DNA of 45,236 bases from Alphaproteobacteria bacterium (GTDB lineage: Bacteria > Pseudomonadota > Alphaproteobacteria > UBA8366 > GCA-2717185). The notes under the pieces are model-generated. The model ran no database searches, was not told the origin of the DNA, and was given only the letters and a program-made list of their open reading frames with translations. The position numbers were made by a program, and so were the translations under genes. Shown one piece after another: positions 1-8,844 of this stretch. Location: contig JAJFJB010000085.1 of the NCBI GenBank assembly GCA_021774435.1, forward strand, positions 1 to 45,236, read 5' to 3'. Each line of letters starts with the position of its first letter. Positions within the stretch are counted from its first letter, which is position 1.

Positions 1-363
1 ACGATAATCGCGAATTCCGTATTTTTGCCAATAGGTATAGTCTGCGTGCCCGGGCCGGAACTTGTCCTTAATCTCGCTATAATCCCGGGAACGTTGGTCC
101 ACATTATCGATAATCAGACTCATCGGCGTCCCCGTCGTAACACCCTCGAAAACGCCCGACACAATGCGGACGGCGTCCGGCTCCCGCCGCTGTGTCGTAA
201 ACCGGGACTGACCGGGCCGCCGTCGATCGAGGAATTCCTGGATCTCCGTCTCATCGATGGGCAACTGCGGCGGCACGCCATCAATCACACAGCCGATCGC
301 CTCGCCGTGACTTTCGCCCCAGGTCGTGACGCGAAATATATGGCCGAAACTATTCGACGACAT
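1..363 (-). CDS. aroC: Chorismate synthase, N-terminal part (cut by left edge)
   Basis: Chorismate synthase converts 5-enolpyruvylshikimate-3-phosphate to chorismate, the last step of the shikimate pathway, in the cytoplasm with reduced FMN. Reading the minus strand from the ATG at 363 gives an open frame of 121 residues to the edge. It begins [20 protein letters not shown], the classic amino-terminal signature of the family. It continues with GCVIDGVPP, the [18 protein letters not shown] segment and the [18 protein letters not shown] region, all typical of AroC. The start lies 21 bases after the fabI stop, so the two are probably cotranscribed, an arrangement common in alphaproteobacteria. 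About two thirds of the protein lies outside the window. The identification is very secure. Confidence 0.96.
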   Translation of the reverse strand, partial: MSSNSFGHIFRVTTWGESHGEAIGCVIDGVPPQLPIDETEIQEFLDRRRPGQSRFTTQRREPDAVRIVSGVFEGVTTGTPMSLIIDNVDQRSRDYSEIKDKFRPGHADYTYWQKYGIRDYR

Positions 364-384
364 GTTCGTATGACCGTCCGGCTC

Positions 385-1224
385 TTACGACTTTGCTTTG
401 ATCCCCGCGAGCAGCTCGGAGACTTCCTCCGCCGCATCAACGGCAACCATACCAACGGTGTTGTAGCCACAATCTACGTGGTGAATTTCACCCGTGACGC
501 CGGTGCTTAAATCACTTAACAAATACAGCCCCGCGCCGCCAACTTCGTCGATGCTCACATTGCGCCGCAACGGCGAATTCAACTCGTTCCACTTCAAGAT
601 ATAGCGAAAATCGCCAATTCCGGACGCTGCAAGCGTTTTCACGGGTCCGGCAGAGATTGCATTGACTCTGATTCTTTGATCGCCGAGATCCGCAGCCAAA
701 TATCGAACACTGGCTTCCAGCGCAGCCTTGGCGACACCCATAACGTTATAATGCGGCATGACCCTTTCCGCGCCGTAATATGTCAGCGTGAGGAGGCTGC
801 CGCCATTACGCATCAACGGCACGGCGCGTTGGGCAACGGCCGTTAGCGAATAACAGGAAATATCGAGCGTCCGATTGAAATTTTCGCGCGACGTATTGAT
901 GTATTTTCCCTTAAGTTCCTCTTTGTCGGAGAAAGCAATCGCATGCACGACGAAATCAAGCTCACCCCAAGCTTCTGCCAAGGCCTCAAACGTTGAATCG
1001 ACACTCGCGCCGTCCGTTACATCACAGGGCATGACATGCGAGGAGCCGACCGATTCGGCGAGAGGCCGAACACGCTTTTCCAGCGCCTCCCCCTGAAACG
1101 TAAAAGCCAGTTCCGCACCATGCGCTGCTACGGTTCGCGCAATTCCCCAGGCAAGCGACCGGTCATTCGCGACGCCCATGATGAGACCTCGCTTGCCGGC
1201 CATGATCGACGTCGCCTCGGCCAT
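385..1224 (-). CDS. fabI: Enoyl-[acyl-carrier-protein] reductase (NADH), FabI type
   Basis: FabI reduces trans-2-enoyl-ACP in the last step of each fatty acid elongation round. The 279-residue product has an SDR Rossmann fold with the FabI-specific nucleotide motif GVANDRSLAWGIA at about residues 17-29. The active site is present: Tyr149 in TYYGAERV, then Tyr159-x6-Lys166 in YNVMGVAK. This matches the Tyr-Tyr-Lys arrangement of Escherichia coli FabI and sets it apart from ordinary SDRs, which have YxxxK. The carboxyl end carries the usual ISAGPVKTLAASGI segment and the GEIHHVDCGYN strand. Length is normal; the family is usually 260-280 residues. It is the natural target of triclosan-type inhibitors. 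It lies upstream of aroC on the same strand. Confidence 0.95.
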   Translation of the reverse strand: MAEATSIMAGKRGLIMGVANDRSLAWGIARTVAAHGAELAFTFQGEALEKRVRPLAESVGSSHVMPCDVTDGASVDSTFEALAEAWGELDFVVHAIAFSDKEELKGKYINTSRENFNRTLDISCYSLTAVAQRAVPLMRNGGSLLTLTYYGAERVMPHYNVMGVAKAALEASVRYLAADLGDQRIRVNAISAGPVKTLAASGIGDFRYILKWNELNSPLRRNVSIDEVGGAGLYLLSDLSTGVTGEIHHVDCGYNTVGMVAVDAAEEVSELLAGIKAKS

Positions 1225-1332
1225 TTCCTCCCCTTCCTACGCGTTTAATCCGAGCGCCATCCTATCAACACTCAGCGCTGGCGTCCAAAAGAAGCACGCT
1301 GAAAACTATGACAATACGCCGAGACGTGATGT

Positions 1333-2205
1333 TTATTCGAAACCCGCCTTCTTGCGGACATCATAGTCGCCCTGCTTCGTCCAAGAACGCACGAATTCTT
1401 TTAATTTTGAATCGATCGTTTCAGGCAAATGAATCATAAGGCGGGCAAATTCATCGCCTTTTTCAGAGCCTTTTGCTAGGCCCTTCCCCTTCAATCGTAA
1501 AACGTTTCCACTGCTCGAACCTGGTGGCACCGTTACGGCAACGGTTCCGTGCACCGTAGGTATGTTGACCTTCGCGCCAAGGACGGCCTCTGTCAGCGTT
1601 ACCGGCACATCGATTCGAATATCCAACTCATCGCGGACAAAATACCGATGCGGGTCAACCTGTACCTCAACGAATGCATCGCCGCTGGGTCCACCGCCCA
1701 CCCCGGGCATGCCTCTTCCTTTTAAACGTAAGCTGTCGCCGTCACTCGTCGCGGGCGGAATATTCACGTCAACGGTCGAACCGTCATGCAAACGAACCCG
1801 TTGGACGCCACCGCGAGCCGCTTCCAGAAAAGGGACCCGAACCGAATAGGTAACGCTCTTCCCTTTGGATTGGCGCGGACGACGTCGGCGACCAAAAAGA
1901 TCTGCCACAAGATCTTCAAAATCAGCACCTCCGGCACCTCCACCGCCCTGGTAGTTGCGATGAAACATGCCATCCATGCGCGGCGAACCGTCCGCATTGA
2001 TCTCGCCGCGGTCGAATTGTGCCCGCTTCGCGTCATCGGAGAGCATGTCGTAGGCTGCGGTCACTTCCTTAAACCGCTGTTCTACGATCGTATCACCCGG
2101 GTTTACGTCCGGATGCAGCTCTTTTGCGAGCGCACGATAGGCCGACTTTATTTCATCCGGCGAAGCGGATTGCGGCACACCAAGTATTTCGTAGGGATTT
2201 TTCAT
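1333..2205 (-). CDS. DnaJ-family (Hsp40) co-chaperone without zinc finger, CbpA-like
   Basis: This co-chaperone would stimulate the ATPase of DnaK and deliver substrates to it. The 290-residue product starts with a J domain (residues about 3-68) containing the essential HPD tripeptide at 31-33. A glycine-rich linker follows (about 80-98), then a basic RRRRPRQSKG stretch. After that come the two beta-barrel substrate-binding domains of the DnaJ carboxyl half, recognisable by GDSLRLKGRGMPG and NVLRLKGKG. The four CxxCxGxG zinc-finger repeats of true DnaJ are missing, so this is a type II (CbpA/DjlA-like) protein. It sits 108 bases upstream of fabI on the same strand. The usual alphaproteobacterial neighbourhood (pdxH, this gene, fabI, aroC) is kept. 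Confidence 0.9.
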   Translation of the reverse strand: MKNPYEILGVPQSASPDEIKSAYRALAKELHPDVNPGDTIVEQRFKEVTAAYDMLSDDAKRAQFDRGEINADGSPRMDGMFHRNYQGGGGAGGADFEDLVADLFGRRRRPRQSKGKSVTYSVRVPFLEAARGGVQRVRLHDGSTVDVNIPPATSDGDSLRLKGRGMPGVGGGPSGDAFVEVQVDPHRYFVRDELDIRIDVPVTLTEAVLGAKVNIPTVHGTVAVTVPPGSSSGNVLRLKGKGLAKGSEKGDEFARLMIHLPETIDSKLKEFVRSWTKQGDYDVRKKAGFE

Positions 2206-2246
2206 CGCTCAGTTTCGAATATGTCAGTTTGCAATTTTGAGCGGTG

Positions 2247-2714
2247 CTACTTAACGATTTTCCAGCTGCCGTCGGGTTGCCGACATGCCTTCCCATAAGC
2301 CTGTTCAGAACGCCCATCGACCGTAATGGTCTGCTGGTACTCACGGCAATACTGACCCGAACTCTCTTGGACGGCACGCCGCGGCTCGATTGTGCCGGAG
2401 TTCCCGCTATCCGGGTTTCGCCATGCAACCTGTTGTCCTGAAGGCGCTGTTTCCAACGCGCGTTGAGTCGTATTCTGCATCGCAATTCGATCGGCTTTAT
2501 CAAGTGACTTTCCGACCTCTCCCCCAAGGTACGCGCCAGCCAGTGCGCCGACGGCAACGGCGACGAGTTGCCCTGAACCAGAACCAATTTGGGACCCGGC
2601 GAGCGCGCCAAGGCCGGCGCCAAGTAGCGTCCCACCTGTCTGCTTTTGACCTTGATCGCCAGCGCAGGCGCCCAACATCACTGCAATCGCGAGTACTGAA
2701 GCAATCTTTTTCAT
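2247..2714 (-). CDS. Glycine-zipper 2TM-domain outer membrane lipoprotein
   Basis: The 155-residue product begins MKKIASVLAIAVMLGACAGD. This is a short lipoprotein signal with a perfect lipobox (LGAC), so Cys17 should be lipidated. It is followed by a glycine-zipper segment rich in GxxxG (about residues 27-70, with GTLLGAGLGALAGSQIGSG and GALAGAYLGGEVG). The carboxyl part (SGQYCREYQQTITVDGRSEQ to the end) resembles the RT0821/Lpp0805 surface-protein family, also called the 17 kDa antigen family. I chose the ATG at 2714 because an AGG-type ribosome site lies about 8 bases ahead; a TTG four codons upstream is less likely. The exact role is unknown. Related proteins sit in the outer membrane and may stabilise the envelope. 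It is divergent from pdxH. Confidence 0.85.
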   Translation of the reverse strand: MKKIASVLAIAVMLGACAGDQGQKQTGGTLLGAGLGALAGSQIGSGSGQLVAVAVGALAGAYLGGEVGKSLDKADRIAMQNTTQRALETAPSGQQVAWRNPDSGNSGTIEPRRAVQESSGQYCREYQQTITVDGRSEQAYGKACRQPDGSWKIVK

Positions 2715-2880
2715 CACGCACCTCAAATTTTAAGTTCAGCCTTATGGCCAAACAAATGAGTTTCGAGGACTCAAGGCTTTCGAAACATCTGCGCTAGCCA
2801 TAAGATGAGCTAGCGGCGATATCCGTTAATCCATTCATCGCCCCTATAAATAGCCCTCTCGACCTATATATTTATTAACG

Positions 2881-3471
2881 ATGACAAATACAAACCTGGA
2901 ACATCCATTCGCGCTATTTCAGGAATGGTACAGCGAAGCCGAAGAAAAGGAGATCGATGTCCCGTCCGCGATGTCGATTTCCACGGTCGACACTGACGGC
3001 AGACCATCCTCACGCATGGTCTTGCTGAAGGACTTCGATTCTGACGGCTTTGTCTTCTACACAAACTTGGAAAGTCGAAAAGGCAACGAAATCGCCCGCA
3101 ACGACCAGGTTGCGCTTTTATTTCATTGGAAATCGTTGAAACGCCAAGTCCGAATCGACGGCGTCGCAGCTCTTGTGGATGACGCGACCTCAGACGCGTA
3201 TTTCGCGTCACGCGACCGGGGCAGCCAAATCGGGGCCTGGGCAAGCAAGCAATCACACCCGATGGTCGGCCGTCACGATCTGGAGAAACAAATCGCCATT
3301 CATGTGGCAAAATTCAGCATCGGGAAAATTCCCAGACCACCCTTCTGGTCCGGATTTCGTGTAGCGCCCCACCGGATCGAATTCTGGAATGACGGAAAAT
3401 TTCGGTTGCACGAACGAACTGTCTATACGCGCGAAGGGGACGGTTGGCTTACAGAACGGCTTTTCCCATGA
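2881..3471 (+). CDS. pdxH: Pyridoxamine/pyridoxine 5'-phosphate oxidase
   Basis: PdxH is an FMN-dependent cytosolic oxidase that makes pyridoxal 5'-phosphate from its pyridoxine and pyridoxamine phosphate forms. The 196-residue length is normal. Family hallmarks are present: AMSISTVDTDGRPSSRMVLLKDFD near residues 30-53 (FMN and substrate binding), FYTNLESRKGNE, LLFHWKSLKRQVRIDG, and the carboxyl signature PPFWSGFRVAPHRIEFW followed by RLHER. The cofactor it makes is used by two enzymes encoded nearby, hemA and the omega-aminotransferase, though that may be chance. The AT-rich stretch before the start (2850-2880, with TATATATTTATT) probably holds its promoter. Its stop overlaps the next start by four bases (ATGA). 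Confidence 0.95.
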   Translation: MTNTNLEHPFALFQEWYSEAEEKEIDVPSAMSISTVDTDGRPSSRMVLLKDFDSDGFVFYTNLESRKGNEIARNDQVALLFHWKSLKRQVRIDGVAALVDDATSDAYFASRDRGSQIGAWASKQSHPMVGRHDLEKQIAIHVAKFSIGKIPRPPFWSGFRVAPHRIEFWNDGKFRLHERTVYTREGDGWLTERLFP

Positions 3472-4406
3472 CTGCGGCTGACAATCTTCAATCCAAGGGA
3501 AAGGAGGCCGCAAATTCTGCAAATCTGATGCGGATGGCGACATACGCATCTGTTAGTGTGGCGTCAATTTTGATCATCGCAAAACTTGTGGCGTGGTCGC
3601 TCACGGGATCGGTAGCGATGCTATCCACGCTGGTCGATTCTCTACTTGATGGCCTCGCTTCCGTTATTACGTTGATTGCAGTCCGCCACTCGCTAACTCC
3701 GGCAGATAGGGAACATCGCTTCGGCCACGGCAAAGCGGAAGCTTTGGCTGCAATGGCGCAATCCGCCTTTGTCGCCGGTTCAGCGGTCATTGTTATTTTT
3801 CACGCCGGTACCCGCCTCTTCCAACCGCTTCCGCTTGCCGCAACCGAAGTTGGCATCGCGGTCATGGTCGGTTCAATCGCCTTAACCCTCGCCCTCGTCT
3901 TTTTTCAATCATATGTGGTTAAGAAATCGAACTCACTCGCCATCACCGCGGACTCTCTCCATTACAAAGGCGACCTACTGATCAACCTAGCCGTGCTCGC
4001 CGCGCTGGTACTCGGACCGATGCTCGACGCGCCTTTTATCGACCCACTCACCGGTGCCGCAGTAGCAGTCTATCTATTGTTTGGCGCTTGGCGAATTCTC
4101 GGCAAGGCCTTGGATATGCTGATGGACCGTGAATTACCGGAGGAAGATCGCCAGCGAATTCGCGAAATTGCCAACCGTCACAAAGATGTGTGCAGCTTAC
4201 ATGAATTGCGGACACGCCGATCCGGTTCCGATGTCTTTATCCAGATGCATCTGGAACTCGACGGCGACATGTCGCTAATGGATGCGCATGTCATTTCGGA
4301 TCAAGTTGAATTGGAAATAAGAACCGCGTTCTCGGGTGCTGAAGTCCTCATTCATCAAGATCCGGAAGGGCTTGAAGAAGCCCACGCTCAAGCTAAGTTG
4401 GCCTGA
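3468..4406 (+). CDS. Cation diffusion facilitator family metal transporter (FieF-like)
   Basis: This is an inner-membrane exporter of divalent metals (Zn, Fe, Cd or Co) driven by proton exchange. The 312-residue protein has about six membrane helices. The paired transport-site motifs of the family are intact: Asp57-x3-Asp61 (DSLLD) in helix 2 and His165-x3-Asp169 (HYKGD) in helix 5. The helix 2-3 loop carries HRFGHGKAEALAA, typical of FieF/YiiP. The carboxyl cytoplasmic domain (about 220-312, with DVFIQMHLELDGDMSL) is the metal-sensing dimerisation domain. I start it at the ATG overlapping the pdxH stop; an upstream TTG at 3444 would lie inside pdxH. Which metal it carries cannot be read from the sequence. 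Confidence 0.92.
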   Translation: MTAADNLQSKGKEAANSANLMRMATYASVSVASILIIAKLVAWSLTGSVAMLSTLVDSLLDGLASVITLIAVRHSLTPADREHRFGHGKAEALAAMAQSAFVAGSAVIVIFHAGTRLFQPLPLAATEVGIAVMVGSIALTLALVFFQSYVVKKSNSLAITADSLHYKGDLLINLAVLAALVLGPMLDAPFIDPLTGAAVAVYLLFGAWRILGKALDMLMDRELPEEDRQRIREIANRHKDVCSLHELRTRRSGSDVFIQMHLELDGDMSLMDAHVISDQVELEIRTAFSGAEVLIHQDPEGLEEAHAQAKLA

Positions 4407-4467
4407 GGTGGCGCATGGCCACGTATAGGGCCGTGGCATCGATAGTGTACGCCGTTAGGATCGAAAC

Positions 4468-5220
4468 ATGACAGAAAAACGAAAAACAGTCGTGCTCACC
4501 GGCGCAAGCCGGGGCATCGGACATGCGACGGTTCAGCGATTTTCCGATGAAGGCTGGCGGATCATCAGTTGCAGCCGTGAAGATATCCCCGAACATTGCA
4601 AGCGAGACCCCAACTGGGCGTTTCATTTCCCAACTGATCTTGCCGATATCGGCGCCGTGGAAAATTTTGTAGAGCAAGCCAACTCGTTTCTTGGTGACGA
4701 CTCGCTGCATGCCCTTGTTAACAATGCCGCAGTGTCGCCCAAGACGCCTTACAAAGAAAGGCTGGGCTGCTTAAACGGCGATATAGACCGTTGGCGAGAA
4801 GTGTTTGAGCTTAACCTCTTTGCCCCTCTTATTCTTGCACGTGGCTTTGCTGCGGCACTACGCCGTGGCGCGCAGAACGATGGTGCGGCCGTCGTCAACA
4901 TCACGTCGATTGCCGGCCACGCCATACATCCCTTTGCTGGATCCGCCTATTCGACGTCAAAAGCCGCTCTGTCCGCCCTGACCCGTGAAATGGCAGTAGA
5001 ATTCGCCCAGCTTGGTGTTCGCGTGAATGCCGTAGCGCCAGGTGAAATTGAAACGGAGATGATTGGCGCGGAGTACGAACCTCTCATCAATCGTATCCCC
5101 ATGCATCGTATGGGGACGCCTGAAGAGGTCGCGGGTTGTGTCTATCGTCTATGCACGGCGGATTTTGGCTATGTCACCGGCACGGAAATCTTCGTTACTG
5201 GTGGCCAGCACGTTTATTAG
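4468..5220 (+). CDS. Short-chain dehydrogenase/reductase (SDR), classical type
   Basis: This is an NAD(P)-dependent oxidoreductase of 250 residues. It shows the classical SDR marks: TGASRGIG at 11-18 for the cofactor, NNAA at 85-88, catalytic Ser147, Tyr161 and Lys165 (YSTSK), and the NAVAPGEIETEM loop. The substrate cannot be inferred; FabG-like enzymes and many sugar or alcohol dehydrogenases look alike. It follows the metal exporter after 61 bases. A small GC-rich inverted repeat lies in that gap (GCCACG at 4418, CGTGGC at 4432). It converges on the PadR-like gene, whose stop lies 3 bases away. Confidence 0.88.
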   Translation: MTEKRKTVVLTGASRGIGHATVQRFSDEGWRIISCSREDIPEHCKRDPNWAFHFPTDLADIGAVENFVEQANSFLGDDSLHALVNNAAVSPKTPYKERLGCLNGDIDRWREVFELNLFAPLILARGFAAALRRGAQNDGAAVVNITSIAGHAIHPFAGSAYSTSKAALSALTREMAVEFAQLGVRVNAVAPGEIETEMIGAEYEPLINRIPMHRMGTPEEVAGCVYRLCTADFGYVTGTEIFVTGGQHVY

Positions 5221-5223
5221 CGA

Positions 5224-5757
5224 CTATACGGCCGTATTCAGATTCTGAAACCAGTCAAGCCGCTGATTAAGCTGAGCGATTTCCAAATCCAGCCATTGGG
5301 CAAGCGGCTCCTGATCATAACCGCCACGGAGTTCTTTGAGACGAGCCAACTCGACTTCGCACATTTCTGTCAACATTTCCGCCTGATCTTGTCGATCTTC
5401 GGGAAGCAACAAATGCAAAAACCGCATTTTCAGCGCGATTACCAGTTTGCTGACATCATTTACCGGCGCCCGCACATTCGATGTCATTAACGTATGGAAT
5501 GCATTGCGCCCGTCTTCCGTGATCCGCAAAACGGCATCGTCCTGGACGGCACCGCCATTTACAGGAACCGCCAATTCCTCGTAGTGAAGGAGTTCCAGGG
5601 AAGTTCCGAGAAGGTCGAGCGAAGGCCCTGCGACGCGGGAGACGAAATACCTGATTTCGCTCGCTAATTCGGCATATTGCTTATCGCCTTCAACCAAACT
5701 GCCTAGTGCAGCCAGCCGAATGGCTTCCGTCGGAATTAACGTATTGTCGCGATACAT
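5224..5757 (-). CDS. PadR-like winged-helix transcriptional regulator (probable)
   Basis: The 177-residue protein has an amino-terminal segment (about 10-80) that reads as a winged helix. It contains EAIRLAALGSLVEGDKQYAELASEI and ends in the wing-like LRITEDGRNAFHTLM. The carboxyl segment (about 110-177, LLLPEDRQDQAEMLTEMCEVE onward) is a charged helical dimerisation arm like that of PadR/Vir-type regulators. Its target is unknown. It lies downstream of hemA on the same strand with a 99-base gap and could be read through from it. The assignment rests on overall pattern rather than a unique motif, so confidence is moderate. Confidence 0.6.
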   Translation of the reverse strand: MYRDNTLIPTEAIRLAALGSLVEGDKQYAELASEIRYFVSRVAGPSLDLLGTSLELLHYEELAVPVNGGAVQDDAVLRITEDGRNAFHTLMTSNVRAPVNDVSKLVIALKMRFLHLLLPEDRQDQAEMLTEMCEVELARLKELRGGYDQEPLAQWLDLEIAQLNQRLDWFQNLNTAV

Positions 5758-5856
5758 TCTAAGAACCTCGCCAATGAAGTCCTTTAGTATATAGCGATTT
5801 TACCGCCAAATTCATCACCCAATTGCGTGATCAGGTTCGAATCGCCAGAAATCCGT

Positions 5857-7068
5857 CTAGGCGGCCCACTTTAGCGAGAGATCGCCCCATACATCGACCA
5901 ACGCCGCGACAAGGTCGTCCATCATCGCATCCGTGTGCAAAGGCGTCGGCGTAATCCTGAGACGCTCGGTGCCGCGCGCTACGGTCGGAAAATTGATCGG
6001 CTGTACGTAGATGCTGAACCGGTCCATTAGCGCGTCGCTTGCCTGTTTGCAGGCACGCGGATCGCCAACCAATACCGGCACGATGTGACTCACTGACGGC
6101 ATGACTGGAATGCCTGCCTGTTCAAGTTTGGCCATCAACGTTTGCGCCCGTTCCTGATGTCGATCGCGAAGATGCTGCGCATCGCGCACATATCGAACAC
6201 TCGCAAGCGCGCCGGCCGCGACAGCCGGCGGCATCGAGGTCGTGAAGATAAAACCGTTTCCGAAACTGCGGATGAAATCGACCAGCGCACTTGTCGCGGC
6301 GATATAACCACCGACGACACCGAACCCTTTGGCCAATGTCCCTTGCATGACGGTAACCCTATCCATAACACCGTCGCGTTCCGCAACGCCCGCACCGTTC
6401 GGTCCGTACATGCCAACCGCATGGACCTCATCCAGGTAACTGATTGCGTTATATTTTTCACACACGTCAAGAATATCGTTGATTGGTGCAATATCACCGT
6501 CCATTGAATAGACGGATTCGAAAACCACCATCTTAGGTGCATCGGGATCGTCCGCGCGCATCAAACGATCAAGATCGGCTGGGTCATTGTGCTTGAATAC
6601 GCGTTTCTCCGCGCGGCTATGACGAATTCCTTCGATCATCGAGTTATGATTATAAGCATCCGAATAGATCAGGCAGCCCGGCAACTGCATCCCCAAGGTC
6701 GACAAGGTCGTCATGTTGGCAACGTAACCCGAGGTAAAAAGCAGTGCTGCCTCGCGTTGGTGTAAATTGGCCAGCTCTCGTTCCAATAGGACGTGGTAAT
6801 GGTTGGTCCCGGAAATATTGCGCGTGCCTCCAGCACCGGCACCGCAATTGTCGAGCGCCTCATGCATCGCGGCAATGACGTCCGGATTCTGGCCTTGACC
6901 AAGATAATCGTTCGAACACCAAACCGTCACCGGGGCCTGCTGTCCGCCCTCTCTGAACACCGCTTTTGGATAGGCGCCAGCTTCACGCTCCAAATCGGCG
7001 AAAACTCTGTAATCTCCGGAATTACGCAATCCGGACAGTTTATCGGAAAAGAAGTCTTGATAGTCCAC
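5857..7068 (-). CDS. hemA: 5-aminolevulinate synthase
   Basis: This PLP enzyme condenses glycine with succinyl-CoA to 5-aminolevulinate, the first step of tetrapyrrole synthesis by the C4 (Shemin) route of alphaproteobacteria. The 403-residue product contains [10 protein letters not shown], the glycine-rich [17 protein letters not shown] (about 77-93), and [12 protein letters not shown] with the PLP-contacting Asp and His. The Schiff-base lysine is Lys247 in [13 protein letters not shown] start it at a GTG (7068) giving MDYQDFF, because a GAGGG ribosome site lies about 8 bases ahead and related ALAS proteins begin MDY. The ATG 12 codons upstream has no such site. The AT-rich DNA upstream includes an inverted repeat TTAAG-N5-CTTAA at 7125-7139 that could be regulatory. 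Confidence 0.95.
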   Translation of the reverse strand: MDYQDFFSDKLSGLRNSGDYRVFADLEREAGAYPKAVFREGGQQAPVTVWCSNDYLGQGQNPDVIAAMHEALDNCGAGAGGTRNISGTNHYHVLLERELANLHQREAALLFTSGYVANMTTLSTLGMQLPGCLIYSDAYNHNSMIEGIRHSRAEKRVFKHNDPADLDRLMRADDPDAPKMVVFESVYSMDGDIAPINDILDVCEKYNAISYLDEVHAVGMYGPNGAGVAERDGVMDRVTVMQGTLAKGFGVVGGYIAATSALVDFIRSFGNGFIFTTSMPPAVAAGALASVRYVRDAQHLRDRHQERAQTLMAKLEQAGIPVMPSVSHIVPVLVGDPRACKQASDALMDRFSIYVQPINFPTVARGTERLRITPTPLHTDAMMDDLVAALVDVWGDLSLKWAA

Positions 7069-7220
7069 AGCACCACCCTCGAGGCCAATTAGCGTGTATA
7101 TCAACCAGAATTACATGGTTAAAATTAAGACTAACTTAAATAGGAAACAGAACCACCGCTAAATTGCCGCATCTCTTCCATCGCCGTAATTGATCTATCG
7201 CATACCCGATCCTGTCTCAA

Positions 7221-8597
7221 TCAATCGAGCCCCGCTGCCATCGTCTGACCAACCTCCAATGCCTCGCCAAACCGGTCGAACATATCGTCAATCTCGGCTT
7301 CCGTAATGATCAGCGGCGGCGAGAACGCGACCGAGTCGCCCATCGCGCGAACGATCAGTCCATTTTCCTGCGCTTGAGCAGTGACGAAGGCACCTACGCC
7401 GTGCGCAGGGTTGAACGGTTCCTTGGTCGCCTTGTCCCGGACTAACTCAACCGCACCGACCAATCCGACTCCACGGGTTTCGCCAACCATCGGGTGCGAC
7501 GCGAACCCGTGCAGCCTTTTTTGGAATTGGCCCATGACGCCACGCACGTGGCCGATGATGTCCCGCTCCTCATATATTTTCAGCGTTTCCACCGCGACGG
7601 CGGCGGGAACAGGATGACCGGAATAGGTAAAGCCATGCCCGAAGGTGCCGATCTTATCGCTGTTTTCGCTGAGGACCTCGAAAATTTTATCGTTCATCAG
7701 CACAGCTGAAATCGGCAGATAGGCGGAGGACAACGCTTTCGCCATTGTCATCATGTCGGGCTGCAGATTAAAGGTCTCGCTGCCGAACATGTTGCCCGTT
7801 CGGCCAAAGCCGCAGATGACCTCGTCCGCAATGAATAAAATATCGTGCTTTTTCAGAACCGCTTGAATCTTCTCGAAATAGGTTTTCGGCGGTACGATCA
7901 CACCGCCAGCCCCCATCACGGGCTCGGCGATAAACGCCGCGACGGTTTCCGGTCCTTCGTCTTGGATCTGCTTCTCCAGGCTTTCCGCAAGCCGTGTGGC
8001 AAAATCTTCTTCCGATTCGCCGGGTGCGCCATAACGATAATAGTGCGGACAATCCGCATGCGTGATGTTCGCAATAGGGAGATCAAAATCCATGTGGTTG
8101 GCCGGCAGGCCCGTCATGCTCGCCGCGGCAACCGTCACACCGTGATAACCCTTCAAGCGGCTTATAATCTTTTTCTTTTCCGGGCGGCCTAATGCATTGT
8201 TGTAGTACCAAACGATCTTGACCACGGAATCATTCGCCTCGGAACCCGAATTGGCAAAAAAGGCCTTCGACATCGGCACCGGTACCAGCGCCAGTAGCCG
8301 TTCGGCGAGCTCAATCGCCGGATGATGGGTCTTCGAAGCAAAGACGTGATAAAACGGCAGCTCTTTCATCTGTCTTGCCGCGGCCTCGACCAACCGGTTT
8401 TCGCCGAAACCGAGTGACGTGCACCAAAGGCCCGCGAGGCCTTCGATATATCCCTTGCCGCTTTCGTCATAGACCCAAATGCCCTTGCCTTCCCGGATCA
8501 CCATGGGCCCGGTTTCCTGATGCTTCTTCAGGTTCGTATAGGCATGCACAACCGATGCGATGTCTCGGCTTTCCGGTGAGTTCGGCAGATCCTTCAT
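7221..8597 (-). CDS. Class III pyridoxal-phosphate omega-aminotransferase
   Basis: This cytosolic transaminase probably moves an amino group from an omega-amino acid, amine, diamine or taurine to pyruvate or a related acceptor. The 458-residue product has the fold-type I class III layout: FFANSGSEAND for cofactor phosphate binding (about 113-123), GYHGVTVAAAS, FIADEVICGFGRTG with Asp258, and the PLP lysine at 287 in TMAKALSS. The length and the GLWCTSLGFGE segment resemble the taurine-pyruvate, beta-alanine-pyruvate and putrescine aminotransferase groups, which I cannot tell apart by eye. The ATG at 8597 is preceded by GAGGAAG at good spacing, so I prefer it to an ATG 13 codons upstream. It is divergent from the ATP-grasp gene. 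Confidence 0.88.
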   Translation of the reverse strand: MKDLPNSPESRDIASVVHAYTNLKKHQETGPMVIREGKGIWVYDESGKGYIEGLAGLWCTSLGFGENRLVEAAARQMKELPFYHVFASKTHHPAIELAERLLALVPVPMSKAFFANSGSEANDSVVKIVWYYNNALGRPEKKKIISRLKGYHGVTVAAASMTGLPANHMDFDLPIANITHADCPHYYRYGAPGESEEDFATRLAESLEKQIQDEGPETVAAFIAEPVMGAGGVIVPPKTYFEKIQAVLKKHDILFIADEVICGFGRTGNMFGSETFNLQPDMMTMAKALSSAYLPISAVLMNDKIFEVLSENSDKIGTFGHGFTYSGHPVPAAVAVETLKIYEERDIIGHVRGVMGQFQKRLHGFASHPMVGETRGVGLVGAVELVRDKATKEPFNPAHGVGAFVTAQAQENGLIVRAMGDSVAFSPPLIITEAEIDDMFDRFGEALEVGQTMAAGLD

Positions 8598-8725
8598 GGC
8601 GCTTCCTCGGTGTGGTTTGGATTTATGGCGCAACAAACCATCATCCTACACCCGCATGATAGGCAAGTGAACCAGCGCTTTCCCGCAATCGGGGCGCAAC
8701 ATTATCCTCGCGCCAAATTTACTAA

Positions 8726-8832
8726 TCACAACTTATTTACACATCAAAACGCTTTACTTAACAAATATTCACACTATCTTTTGCGATAAAATATAATTCA
8801 CATTTTTTTTGCGTTATAATTAACGCTTCACA
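8726..8832 (+). promoter_or_regulatory. AT-rich leader with TTCACA direct repeats at 29-30 base spacing
   Basis: TTCACA occurs at 8768, 8797 and 8827, so the copies lie 29 and 30 bases apart, on about the same face of the helix. The first two are each followed by a T-rich run and TTTTGCG. Related half-motifs lie upstream (TCACA at 8726, TTTACACA at 8736). TATAAT occurs at 8792 and 8815. TTCACA 8768 with TATAAT 8792 gives an 18-base spacer and could be a promoter. The stretch is far more AT-rich than its surroundings. It may be an operator array or a promoter for the ATP-grasp gene; no regulator is encoded next to it. Confidence 0.45.
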
Positions 8833-8844
8833 TAGAGGCCCGTT

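Noticed and set aside
25-510. Plus-strand open frame at the left edge
   Set aside because: It is antisense to aroC and the end of fabI, both of which have unmistakable family motifs.
2792-2815. Inverted repeat CGCTAGC/GCTAGCG between the lipoprotein gene and pdxH
   Set aside because: Only 7 base pairs with a 10-base loop and no T run; could be a minor regulatory hairpin but not supported enough to annotate.
4418-4437. Small hairpin GCCACG/CGTGGC between the metal exporter and SDR genes
   Set aside because: Short stem, no T run and no sign of a transcription boundary.
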